DNA of 64,000 bases, taken from positions 62,001 through 126,000 of the forward strand of contig NZ_BNJG01000004.1 of NCBI RefSeq assembly GCF_016587375.1. Reading direction: 5' to 3'. Positions 44,249-52,285 of the stretch are shown piece after piece (within the stretch, counting starts at the first letter, position 1; every line of letters starts with the position of its first letter). Origin of the DNA: Ktedonobacter robiniae (lineage in GTDB: Bacteria; Chloroflexota; Ktedonobacteria; Ktedonobacterales; Ktedonobacteraceae). The notes under the pieces were generated by a model, which had not been told where the DNA came from, ran no database searches, and was given only the letters and a program-made list of their open reading frames with translations. The translations under genes were made by a program, and so were the position numbers.

Positions 44249-45533
44249 AAAGCACATCATTCTTCGGAGTGATCCACGCTATGCCACGCTTGACGCGGCC
44301 TGTTTTGCTTCCAAAAATCTCTACAATACGGCGCTGTATGAGATCCGTCAGGCCTTCATCTTTGAGGGAAAACACCTCAACTACAATGAAATGGATCGGC
44401 GGATGCAGTCGCATGAAGCGTACAAAGCACTGCCTGCGAAAGTGGCCCAACAGGTATTGCTGCTGCTCGAACGCAACTGGAAATCCTTCTTTGAAGCGCT
44501 CGATGCCTACAAGCGCGATCCCTCAAAATTTCGCCGACGCCCCCAATTCCCCAAATACAAGCACAAAACGACAGGCCGCAACGTACTCATCTACACGATG
44601 CAGGCCGTAAGCCGCAGCAAACGGACCCTTGGACGACACCTCATTCAGCCTTCGGGACTGGGCATCCAGATCAAAACCCAACAAGATCCCAAGGCGATCA
44701 CTCAGGTCCGTGTGGTTCCCAAACACGGTTTTGTCGTCGTTGAGGTCATTTATGAACAGGAGCCGAGCCGCTCCGCCGTCGATCCCGCGCTCATCGCTGG
44801 CATCGATCCTGGTCTGGAAAATCTGATCGCACTAACTTCAAATAAACCGGGTTTTGTCCCGGTCGTCGTTAACGGGCGCGGTCTGAAAAGTACGAATCAG
44901 TTCTACAACAAGCGGCGAGCAGAACTCCAACAAGCTCTTGGTCGTCCTGGAAACACGCGGCGCATGGAGCGCTTGACTCTCTGGCGCAATCGGCGGATTG
45001 AGCATGATCTGCACACCATCTCGCGTTTTGTGATTGATGTGCTGGTGGCTGAGGGGATCGGAACGCTCGTGATTGGTCGCAACGTGGGCTGGAAACAGGA
45101 GATCAACCTGGGGAAACGGACAAATCAGAACTTTGTTCAGGTGCCTCATGCCCAGTTCATCCAGATGCTCACCTACAAAGCTGAGCAAAAAGGCATCCAG
45201 GTGATCCTCACCGAAGAAAGCTACACCAGCAAGGCCAGTTTCCTGGATCGCGATCCTTTGCCGATCTACCAGCAAAGCCAGGAGCATGCGCCTGTTTTCA
45301 GCGGCAAACGGATCACACGGAGGCTCTATCGGGCATCCAATGGCCAACTCATTCACGCCGATTGCAACGGGTCCTATAACATCATCAGAAAAGCAGCTCC
45401 TGATGCCTTCGGGTCGGAGGGAGTAGAGGATGGGGAGCGCAGGGTTCATCTGCCGGTAGTCCATCCCGTGAGGCTGTCATTCCCTCACAAACCCGCTCGC
45501 GAGAAAATCCTGGCCTCTGTCAGGATTCGCTAG
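44235..45533 (+). CDS. tnpB: TnpB-family RNA-guided nuclease-like protein
   Basis: 432 residues from a GTG at 44235 that overlaps tnpA. The RuvC catalytic acids are present: Asp in AGIDPGLENL, Glu in ILTEESYTSK and Asp in IHADCNGSYNII. The CxxC zinc ribbon found between the last two in most TnpB proteins is absent and replaced by a SFLDRDPLPIYQQ...FSGKRI segment, a variant seen in a subset of IS605/IS607 TnpBs. It should work with an omega RNA from the element's right end, here overlapping the 3' end of the FMN oxidase gene. Confidence 0.88.
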   Translation: MHLVEKHIILRSDPRYATLDAACFASKNLYNTALYEIRQAFIFEGKHLNYNEMDRRMQSHEAYKALPAKVAQQVLLLLERNWKSFFEALDAYKRDPSKFRRRPQFPKYKHKTTGRNVLIYTMQAVSRSKRTLGRHLIQPSGLGIQIKTQQDPKAITQVRVVPKHGFVVVEVIYEQEPSRSAVDPALIAGIDPGLENLIALTSNKPGFVPVVVNGRGLKSTNQFYNKRRAELQQALGRPGNTRRMERLTLWRNRRIEHDLHTISRFVIDVLVAEGIGTLVIGRNVGWKQEINLGKRTNQNFVQVPHAQFIQMLTYKAEQKGIQVILTEESYTSKASFLDRDPLPIYQQSQEHAPVFSGKRITRRLYRASNGQLIHADCNGSYNIIRKAAPDAFGSEGVEDGERRVHLPVVHPVRLSFPHKPAREKILASVRIR

Positions 45534-46569
45534 TCACGACGGAACTATGGATAGCTTGAAGCGTGGAGCAGCCTGCAAGGCTCATTGCTAGCTCAAGTTC
45601 CTCCCGCAATAAGTGCAGGACATGCCGCGCTCCCTCTTCCCCATCGACGGTCAGGCCCCAGAGTACCGGTCGGCCCACAAAAACAGCCCTGGCTCCTAAG
45701 GCGAGCGCTTTCAAGACATCAGTTCCTCGGCGAATACCACCGTCGCAATAGACTTCGCAGCGCCCATCAACGGCTTCAACAACCTCTGGTAGCGCTTCGA
45801 TACTCGCTATCGTGCCATCGAGCTGACGACCACCATGATTAGATACAATAATGCCGTCAACGCCATGTTCTACCGCTAATTGCGCGTCTTCTCCAGTCAA
45901 GATCCCCTTCAATACGATGGGAAGGGTCGTCACTGTACGCAACCATTCTAGTGTCTGCCAGGTGACAATCGTGGGTTCGGGTATGTAATTTCCCGAATAG
46001 GCAGGCGCGGCAAAATTGGCAATGCTCATGGTGGCTGGCAAGGTAAAGGCGTTCCGTATATCTCGCTCACGCCTCCCCAGGCGCGGCGCGTCTACGGTAA
46101 GCACAATCGCTCGATATCCCGCCGCCTCAGCACGCCGCACCAGCTCTTCAGTTATAGCCAGGTCACGGTACACATAAAGCTGAAGCCACAATCGGTTTGT
46201 ATCACAAACCTCCGCGACCGTTTCCAGACTGCGTGTCGCAAAGGTCGCGACCGTCATGAGTGAGCCAGCAGAGTCAACCGCCCGCGCCGTCGCGCATTCG
46301 CCATCACTATGCGCCAGACAATGAAAAGCTGTGGGGGCGACCAGAAGCGGCATTTGCACAGAACATCCCAGAACGGTTGTCCTCATATCAATCGTTGAAA
46401 CATTAGTCAGGACACGAGGTCGTAAACGAATGCTTTCAAATGCCAGGCGATTACGGCGTAGAGTCACCTCATCATCGCTGCCGCCCTGATAAAAATCCCA
46501 GGTCGCTTGCTCTAGATGCTCGCTCGCTTGTTTCTCATATTCAAAGACGTTAAGAGGTTTCACCATCAT
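45520..46569 (-). CDS. FMN-dependent 2-hydroxyacid oxidase/dehydrogenase
   Basis: A 349-residue TIM-barrel flavoprotein of the lactate/glycolate/mandelate oxidase family. It has WDFYQGGSDDEVTLRRN, VAPTAFHCLAH, LQLYVYRD, the lysine in LPIVLKGIL, and the catalytic histidine in IIVSNHGGRQLD. It could oxidise an alpha-hydroxy acid to a keto acid; 4-hydroxymandelate oxidase of phenylglycine biosynthesis is in this family, which would fit the cluster's DAHP synthase, but the partner HmaS is not seen. The final residues (SES-stop) appear to come from the IS607 end. Start ATG 46569; a GTG at 46581 is possible. Confidence 0.88.
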   Translation of the reverse strand: MMVKPLNVFEYEKQASEHLEQATWDFYQGGSDDEVTLRRNRLAFESIRLRPRVLTNVSTIDMRTTVLGCSVQMPLLVAPTAFHCLAHSDGECATARAVDSAGSLMTVATFATRSLETVAEVCDTNRLWLQLYVYRDLAITEELVRRAEAAGYRAIVLTVDAPRLGRRERDIRNAFTLPATMSIANFAAPAYSGNYIPEPTIVTWQTLEWLRTVTTLPIVLKGILTGEDAQLAVEHGVDGIIVSNHGGRQLDGTIASIEALPEVVEAVDGRCEVYCDGGIRRGTDVLKALALGARAVFVGRPVLWGLTVDGEEGARHVLHLLREELELAMSLAGCSTLQAIHSSVVTSES

Positions 46570-46648
46570 TTTCACACTCACCGTGCTTCGCGAGTGATCT
46601 GTCCGCCTATATCATAAGAACCAGGGACAACAACCAGACAGAAGAGAA

Positions 46649-46685
46649 GCCGACCACCCTCTCACAGCCTGGGGATTCGGTCGGC
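46649..46685. terminator. Hairpin between the mbtH group and the FMN oxidase gene
   Basis: GCCGACC (46649-46655) pairs with GGTCGGC (46679-46685) across a 23-base loop. T-rich DNA follows on both strands. It lies 80 bases upstream of the FMN oxidase start and could terminate the mbtH transcript or attenuate the next operon. Confidence 0.4.
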
Positions 46686-46750
46686 TTGCTTTTTCTGCCT
46701 CGTTTATGTCACTTAATCAGGGAACAGGTTCAACCTTCCTACGTATCACC

Positions 46751-47085
46751 TTAGGGGTGAACCTCTTCCAATGCGACGAGATGTCCGGTTCCATCTAATG
46801 TCTTCAGGTCGATGTCGGCAACACAACGAACTTTAACATAGTTAAGCGTCAGTGACCCTCAACATGAGCGACACCTGTCTGCTGCTCGAAGTTGGCGCGA
46901 CTAAGATCCGTAGCGCTTTTATCGACTCTTACACCGAGGTCGGTACCGCCACGCGTATCCGTAAATTTAATGAAGACATAACCCATGTCCTCCACGCGCT
47001 TCTTGAATTCTTCCAGGGATGGTTTCGGGCCACCAACTATGACAGGATGATCCCCCTGCGCGAGACGTTGTACGAGATCGTCCAT
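46751..47085 (-). CDS. Small cluster protein of unknown family, apparently frameshifted
   Basis: ATG 47085 with AAGGAG opens a frame of 78 residues (MDDLVQRLAQGDHPVIVGGP...) that stops with TGA at 46849. The -1 frame continues coherently from the same point (GSLTLNYVKVRCVADIDLK, then TLDGTGHLVALEEVHP) to TAA at 46751, giving a likely 110-residue protein. The shift is near 46857 at a GGG run, consistent with loss of one G or a sequencing error. I do not recognise the family. It is third in a set of small genes after mbtH. Confidence 0.55.
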
Positions 47086-47133
47086 TGTTTCACTCCTTCA
47101 TACTGAACGTACTGTAGAGCAAGTTTACCTGAG

Positions 47134-47439
47134 CTATACAGTGGCTTCACTCGCCTCGACAACCTGCTCCTCCGAGTTCTGCTCATAGGCATAACGCAGG
47201 TCCTCAGGGATCTCAAATTTGAGCGTTCCGTGACAGAAATCCTGCCACTCTGGCGTTACATTATCAAAGATAAGCCCCTTATTAGGGATAACAGGGCTAC
47301 GGACAACCGTAAAATCATCCCATAGGTATACGACATCCTCATCCGTGAGGTCCGGCTCGTTCTCTTCTTTCTTTTCAGCCCAGTCTGTATATTGCCGAAG
47401 GTCCTTCAGGTGATATGCTTTACAATATTTCCTGATCAT
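47134..47439 (-). CDS. Small acidic cluster protein of unknown family
   Basis: 101 residues, beginning MIRKYCKAYHLKDLRQYTDW and rich in aspartate and glutamate, with VVYLWDDFTVVRSPVIPNKG and FDNVTPEWQDFCHGTLKFEI. The KDLRQ...W and LWDDFTV patterns look conserved rather than random, and the ribosome site AGAGAGGA is good. No family recognised. Position between mbtH and another small gene points to a role in the peptide pathway. Confidence 0.7.
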   Translation of the reverse strand: MIRKYCKAYHLKDLRQYTDWAEKKEENEPDLTDEDVVYLWDDFTVVRSPVIPNKGLIFDNVTPEWQDFCHGTLKFEIPEDLRYAYEQNSEEQVVEASEATV

Positions 47440-47495
47440 ATGCTTGTCCTCTCTCTAATGTAAAAACACTTGACGTATTCTGTTGACGCTTCTAC

Positions 47496-47714
47496 CTATG
47501 CCTCTAACTCCGCCATGCGTTTACGCAGGCTTAAAGGCCTCATATCCGTCCAGACTTCTTTGATAAACTCCAGACATTCAGCCTTAAGACCCGATTTACC
47601 GGCATCATTCCAACCAAGAGGATTGTCACGGTCGGCAGGCCAGATAGAATACTGCTCCTCGTGATTCACAACTACTTTATAAATAGTTTTATCCTCTTCT
47701 TCATCTCTCGGCAT
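47496..47714 (-). CDS. mbtH: MbtH-like NRPS accessory protein
   Basis: 72 residues with the MbtH signature: YKVVVNHEEQYSIWPADRDN, PLGWNDAGKSG, and ECLEFIKEVWTDMRPLSLR. MbtH proteins bind adenylation domains and are needed for their folding or activity; the partner is presumably the NRPS at 60202-63999 and modules outside the window. The start is the ATG at 47714 with AAGGAGG; the six extra codons to 47732 overlap this site. First gene of a three-gene transcript. Confidence 0.95.
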   Translation of the reverse strand: MPRDEEEDKTIYKVVVNHEEQYSIWPADRDNPLGWNDAGKSGLKAECLEFIKEVWTDMRPLSLRKRMAELEA

Positions 47715-48513
47715 AGCAAATCCTCCTTGCATAACAAATCACTAAACGTAATGGCGCATTGTTTTGCGCACAACCCAATGCAAAACAGACGAAAGCTGCA
47801 TGCATTCGTCTAGAAAGTTTTGAGGAAAGTGTCTTAGACAGAAAGTGGAGTACATATAGATAGAAACCATGAGGCGCAAGCTCCGCCATTCCAACCTGGA
47901 GAAATGTTGGCAACGTCCCAATTAAACTGTTATCCCGGAGCCTTCGCTACGAACGGGCATAACACATATCCATCATTGCACACAGCAACGTTGAATAGTG
48001 CCATAGCAGGTGACAGGATTCCAGAAGCGGCTAAAAACAATACATTTGCTACTTCTTTCATGCTAACACGATAATAGTATAAACAAAGGATTTACAACAG
48101 CACAATACGTTAATGAGGTATTTCCTCTTCCTCCCTTGAAGTAAATCTGAGATGAGGGAATAATCCCCAGAAGGTGGCTTGGCGTACCCTATTCTGCATT
48201 GGACGGCTTCGACACGATTACCTAGCCTTTCATCAGGGCGCGCCAGCCAACTCGTACGGTCATCCCTGTTGCCAGTAGCGATTGTCGCTACCGGCAACAG
48301 GGCGCGCCACGCGCAGCCACCGGTCATCCTCGACGCCATCACGAAATAATCTAACCTGAGATAGAGGCATAATCCAACCTGAGATAGGCCCGTTTGATCA
48401 CGCCCTCGGTTATACTCTCCGAAGACAACACAAAAACAATAAATCAAGCAAAACACACGATAGCGAAACGTATCCTTTACACGGCTTTATTATCCTTAGA
48501 AAGGATCAAGCTC
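47715..48513. promoter_or_regulatory. Divergent regulatory region between mbtH and the MacB-type operon
   Basis: An 800-base non-coding region. TAATCYAACCTGAGATAG occurs twice (48347-48364 and 48370-48387), a direct repeat with a 23-base period, roughly two helix turns. That is the arrangement expected for a response-regulator site, and it lies about 130 bases before the transporter operon that ends in a two-component system. Hairpin repeat copy B is just upstream of it. Confidence 0.5.
48241..48330. repeat. Intergenic hairpin repeat, copy B
   Basis: The best-formed copy: 48264-48302 folds as CCCTGTTGCC paired with GGCAACAGGG plus GTAGCGA with TCGCTAC, one mismatch between them, and a three-base loop. 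It is preceded by GCCAACTCGTACGG and followed by GCGCGCCACGCG, both shared with copy C. Confidence 0.7.
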
Positions 48514-49287
48514 ATGTCCATTGTCGATAATGACCCTACCAATTATCAGTTACCTGCTTCACCGTTAATACAGGTTGAACACCTTACGCGCATTATCACC
48601 AATCGCACACAAAAGACGACCCTTCTTCATGATGTTACGTTCGCAGTGCCAGCCCAAAAACTCTTAACCATTAATGGCCCATCGGGAAGCGGCAAGTCTA
48701 CCCTGCTGAATATGCTCACTGGTATTGATAAACCAACCGAAGGGCGCGTGGTCTTTGCCGGACAGGAATTAAAAGCCCAGGGTGAAAATGCCCTGGCCCG
48801 CTGGCGTGGCCGCAACGTGGGTATCATCTTCCAATTCTTCCAACTCATCTCAACACTTACTGCCTTTGAGAATGTCCTACTCGCTCTGGAATTGGGTGGA
48901 GGTGGCGGGCTACCTCGTAATGCCTGGCGTAAGCGCGCACAGGACTGCCTGGAGATAGTGGATCTCGGCTCATTTGCCCATCGCTTACCCAGTGAACTCT
49001 CTGGCGGCCAGCAGCAACGCGTGGCCATCGCCCGTGCGTTAGCCAACAATCCGCCCGTGCTCATTGCTGATGAGCCAACCGGTAATCTGGACTCTAAAAC
49101 GGCATACTCCGTCTTCAATATCCTGGCCGGACTCACCGAGCAGGGAAAGACTGTGATCTATGTCACCCACGATTCCCAACTCGCCTCATACGCCGATGCT
49201 CGCATTAATCTGCTCGATGGTCGTATTGTCAGCGCGCACGGAACCCAGGCCATCGTTACGGCCAAACAGGAAGAGGTGCATTCATGA
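48514..49287 (+). CDS. ABC transporter ATPase, MacB/LolD type
   Basis: A 257-residue ATPase with Walker A NGPSGSGKSTLLN, Q-loop IIFQFFQLI, signature LSGGQQQRVAIARAL, Walker B VLIADEPTGNLD and switch histidine YVTHDSQLA. LDSKTA and DEPTGNLD mark the MacB/LolD/FtsE branch, which works with FtsX-type permeases. ATG at 48514 follows AAAGGATC at the right distance. It overlaps the permease gene by four bases (ATGA), so the two are translated together. Confidence 0.93.
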   Translation: MSIVDNDPTNYQLPASPLIQVEHLTRIITNRTQKTTLLHDVTFAVPAQKLLTINGPSGSGKSTLLNMLTGIDKPTEGRVVFAGQELKAQGENALARWRGRNVGIIFQFFQLISTLTAFENVLLALELGGGGGLPRNAWRKRAQDCLEIVDLGSFAHRLPSELSGGQQQRVAIARALANNPPVLIADEPTGNLDSKTAYSVFNILAGLTEQGKTVIYVTHDSQLASYADARINLLDGRIVSAHGTQAIVTAKQEEVHS

Positions 49288-51698
49288 GCGCAGGCATGAA
49301 GAAGATCATAGCTGACATGAAAATGAGGAAAGGCCGCACGCTGCTCGTTATCATAGGCATTCTCATTGGCGTGTTCGGCCTGACGGGCATCAATTTCACG
49401 CAGGATACGCTCTTCTCGGCATTTTCCTACACCATAGAAAGCCATGATACACAGCCCGATATCACGATGATTGTGGACAAATTAGATTCCACACTCGTGC
49501 CCGCCTTGAAGGATGTACCGAATGTAAAAGCGGTACAAACCGAGACACGCGTTTCAACCCTATGGCGCATTAATAAGGCACCAGGATATACGACGATTAA
49601 AATCGTTAGCTATCCAAATTTACAGGCTCCCTCGCTCGCTCCATTCGAAATTGTCAGCGGTCGCTATCCTCAAGCAGGCGAAATCGTAATGGAATACGGC
49701 GATATTGCCCTGGCGGATGTCAAAATTGGCGATACGGTCAAGCTTGACACAACACATGGGCAGGTACCACTACGCGTCGTGGGTATGGCCCGGACCGCTG
49801 GTGTCGATCCCGCGACCTCGGGCAAAGCGCAGGCCTATATGAGTGACGAGGGCGTCCGTCAATTGGATGTGCTTACCAACACCAACGAACCGAATCATCC
49901 AGCGCGCCAATTCATGATCCACTATAAAGTGAATCACATCGGCCAGGTTGACGCAACCGCTAAAGCGCTACAGAAAGTGCTAAAAGACAAACACATACAG
50001 ATCTTCGTGACGGCCTTTCCTGGTCCAGGTATTGTCCCCCTGCAACAAATCAGTGGTATCTTTGTGCTACTCATAGTGCTGGTCTTTATGGCGGTACTCA
50101 TGAGCGCCATCCTCATTTTCAATACGGTCACGACCCTGATTACAGAGCAAACGGCTATCATTGGCACCATGAAAACGCTAGGAGGCACGCAGTGGCAGAT
50201 CATGCGCAGTTACCTGATCTTTGTGCTCATTTGTAGCTCGCTTGCGACTATCCCTGGCCTGATACTGGGTATTGCGGGCGGATATATAGTGGCCTCAACG
50301 CTGGCTCCAACCATTCCGCTGGCCTTGGGACCATTTACCCTGCCACTAAATCTGATTCTTCTCGGCTTGCTCGTTGGCTTTGGTGTCCCCCTACTCGCGG
50401 CTCTCCTCCCATTGTGGAATGGCACGCGCATCACCATTCGCGAAGCCCTTTCCGCCTATGGTATCAGTACGGGAAGAAGAAATACGGCGCTCACTCGCTT
50501 CGCCCAGCGACTCACCTGGGTTTCGCAGACTGTATGGCTGGGGCTGCGCAGTTTCTTCCGCAAGAAATGGCGAGCTGTCTTAACCATTTTCATGCTTAGT
50601 ATTGCAGGCACAAGCTTCTTAATCGTACAAACCCTCACTGCCTCGGTGAATTCTACAGTAAGCTCGGTCTTTACAAACTTTGGGGCCGATGTAGAGGTTG
50701 ACCTCGGCCCGCAAATGAAGTTGAGTCAAATTAAGATGGACCTGAGTACCATCAAGGGGATCAACGTCATTGAGCGGTATGGACAGGGTGGGGCAAATAC
50801 GCAGTGGGGACGCCTGGCTCTCTGGGGTATCGAGCCTCAAACCAAAATCTACCATTACCACATGGTCAGTGGGCACTGGTTCCAACCAGGTGACACCAAT
50901 GTCGTGCTCATTAGTAGCCATTTCGCGGAAAAGACAGGGCTGCAAATAGGCAATAACCTCGAAGTCAACAATACCAACAACCAGCCCACAACCTGGCGCG
51001 TCATCGGCATTATTGATGAGAATGTCAATGGCCTGGGTCAAATGGGAGCCGCCGTCGTCCCCGTGAATACCCTCTATCAGTTTCAGGGTATACCTGAGAA
51101 TGCCGTACAAGATGCCGCGACACGTGTCCTGCTGCAAGCGAAAGACCACTCGGCGGCGACCACGCAAACAATCGTACAACAAATAGGCAAAATTGCCCTC
51201 GATGCAACCATGAGTGGTTCAGTGGAGCGTGGTGGAGGCATTGTCAATACCTATATGGTACAGGACGAGGTGCTTCGTCACCAGCGTAGCTGGTTTGTCT
51301 CCTACATATTACTCTATAGCGTCGCGATCATTATCGGTATCGCCGCTATTATCGGGCTGGCTAATGAACTAACGGCCTCAGTCCTCGAACGTCGCCGTGA
51401 AATTGGCATGTTACGCGCAATGGGGGCGAGCTCCTGGCGTGTGGCACAGGTCTTCTGGGTCCAGGGGCAATCGCTAGGTCTTATCGCCTGGTTGCTTGGT
51501 GCCATTCTGGGACTCCCCCTGGCGTATGCCTTCCTACGCCTCTTCAGCCAGTTTGTGATGCCAATTGATTTCGTCATAGACCCTCTCGCCTTCGTAGTGA
51601 TGCTCCTGGCGCTGCTAGGAATCGCGACACTCGCTAGTATTACGCCGGCGCAAAACGCGGCCCGCTTACGCATTGCTGACTTGATGCGCTACGAATAA
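49284..51698 (+). CDS. FtsX-type ABC permease (large, two-domain)
   Basis: An 804-residue permease with an N-terminal membrane segment, a large extracellular MacB-like periplasmic-core domain (about 45-245), three FtsX membrane segments near 250-400, then a repeat of the arrangement: one helix near 440-460, a second core domain, and three membrane segments near 675-790 (IGIAAIIGLANELTASVLER, then RREIGMLRAMGAS). Such permeases move substrates mechanically, with lipids, peptides or antibiotics as cargo. With the downstream lipoprotein and two-component system it resembles antibiotic-sensing or self-resistance modules. Confidence 0.92.
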   Translation: MSAGMKKIIADMKMRKGRTLLVIIGILIGVFGLTGINFTQDTLFSAFSYTIESHDTQPDITMIVDKLDSTLVPALKDVPNVKAVQTETRVSTLWRINKAPGYTTIKIVSYPNLQAPSLAPFEIVSGRYPQAGEIVMEYGDIALADVKIGDTVKLDTTHGQVPLRVVGMARTAGVDPATSGKAQAYMSDEGVRQLDVLTNTNEPNHPARQFMIHYKVNHIGQVDATAKALQKVLKDKHIQIFVTAFPGPGIVPLQQISGIFVLLIVLVFMAVLMSAILIFNTVTTLITEQTAIIGTMKTLGGTQWQIMRSYLIFVLICSSLATIPGLILGIAGGYIVASTLAPTIPLALGPFTLPLNLILLGLLVGFGVPLLAALLPLWNGTRITIREALSAYGISTGRRNTALTRFAQRLTWVSQTVWLGLRSFFRKKWRAVLTIFMLSIAGTSFLIVQTLTASVNSTVSSVFTNFGADVEVDLGPQMKLSQIKMDLSTIKGINVIERYGQGGANTQWGRLALWGIEPQTKIYHYHMVSGHWFQPGDTNVVLISSHFAEKTGLQIGNNLEVNNTNNQPTTWRVIGIIDENVNGLGQMGAAVVPVNTLYQFQGIPENAVQDAATRVLLQAKDHSAATTQTIVQQIGKIALDATMSGSVERGGGIVNTYMVQDEVLRHQRSWFVSYILLYSVAIIIGIAAIIGLANELTASVLERRREIGMLRAMGASSWRVAQVFWVQGQSLGLIAWLLGAILGLPLAYAFLRLFSQFVMPIDFVIDPLAFVVMLLALLGIATLASITPAQNAARLRIADLMRYE

Positions 51699-51739
51699 CC
51701 ATATACCTATCCCTCTAGAAGAAGAAAGGATTTAATATC

Positions 51740-52195
51740 ATGAAAACGTCTGTACGACAGTCAAAGGGCTTCTGGCCACTTCTTAGCCTCGTCATGGTTC
51801 TCACCAGCATAGCCTTTACTGCCTGTTCATTCGATAACTCATCCAGGCCATCGGCCCAATATACCATACCCAATCCTCCAACCGCGCTTCCGGCTGAGTA
51901 CTACAAAACGGTCAAAGAGCAGGTCGCGAAAGCCCTGCGGCTCAGCGTATCTCAGACGGCGGACAAGATTAAAACAGATCCTGATGGCCTGTTTGGAGTC
52001 GCAAACCACCAGGGAATATCACAGGAACAATTCACCAAAATCCAGCTTGACGCCATGCAAACAGCAGGCAAGCAAATGGTAACCATGGCGAAATGGACAC
52101 AGCAACAGGCGGATAATGACTTTAAATACTGGCAGGCGCGAAGCGAGAAAGCCTTAAATGGCGACATTAGCACGTGGTTCGTCGATAACAAATAG
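51740..52195 (+). CDS. Lipoprotein of the MacB-type operon
   Basis: 151 residues with a classic lipoprotein signal: basic start, hydrophobic core, and lipobox AFTAC with the lipidated cysteine at 29. The mature part is helical and charged (two segments with KEQVAKALRLSVSQTADKIK and MVTMAKWTQQQADNDFKYW), reminiscent of small solute-binding or DUF-type domains but not identified. The position, 41 bases after the permease, suggests it helps the transporter or the sensor kinase outside the membrane. Confidence 0.82.
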   Translation: MKTSVRQSKGFWPLLSLVMVLTSIAFTACSFDNSSRPSAQYTIPNPPTALPAEYYKTVKEQVAKALRLSVSQTADKIKTDPDGLFGVANHQGISQEQFTKIQLDAMQTAGKQMVTMAKWTQQQADNDFKYWQARSEKALNGDISTWFVDNK

Positions 52196-52285
52196 CGCCA
52201 GTTCTCACTGGCAACATACGCGTAACAAACATATAATGGAACAATAATACAACACTGTATATTCACCATAAGGAGCTAGACACGC

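Larger units (their letters stand above)
43590..45540 (+). mobile_element. IS607-type transposon (tnpA + tnpB)
   Basis: A serine-recombinase tnpA and an RNA-guided-nuclease-type tnpB overlap by 14 bases, the standard IS607 order. The ends are estimated: IS607 elements lack inverted repeats. The left end lies in 43531-43625 and the right end near the tnpB stop, which overlaps the last codons of the FMN oxidase gene on the other strand. The element is oriented against the surrounding biosynthetic genes and splits the FMN oxidase-P450 operon. Confidence 0.8.

Noticed and set aside
43590..45540. Stand-alone Cas12-like/CRISPR effector
   Set aside because: tnpB overlaps a serine-recombinase tnpA and there is no repeat array, so it is an ordinary IS607-type gene.
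48058..48456. 132-codon minus-strand ORF upstream of the MacB-type operon
   Set aside because: It crosses the hairpin repeat and the direct repeats and has no homology. It looks like chance.
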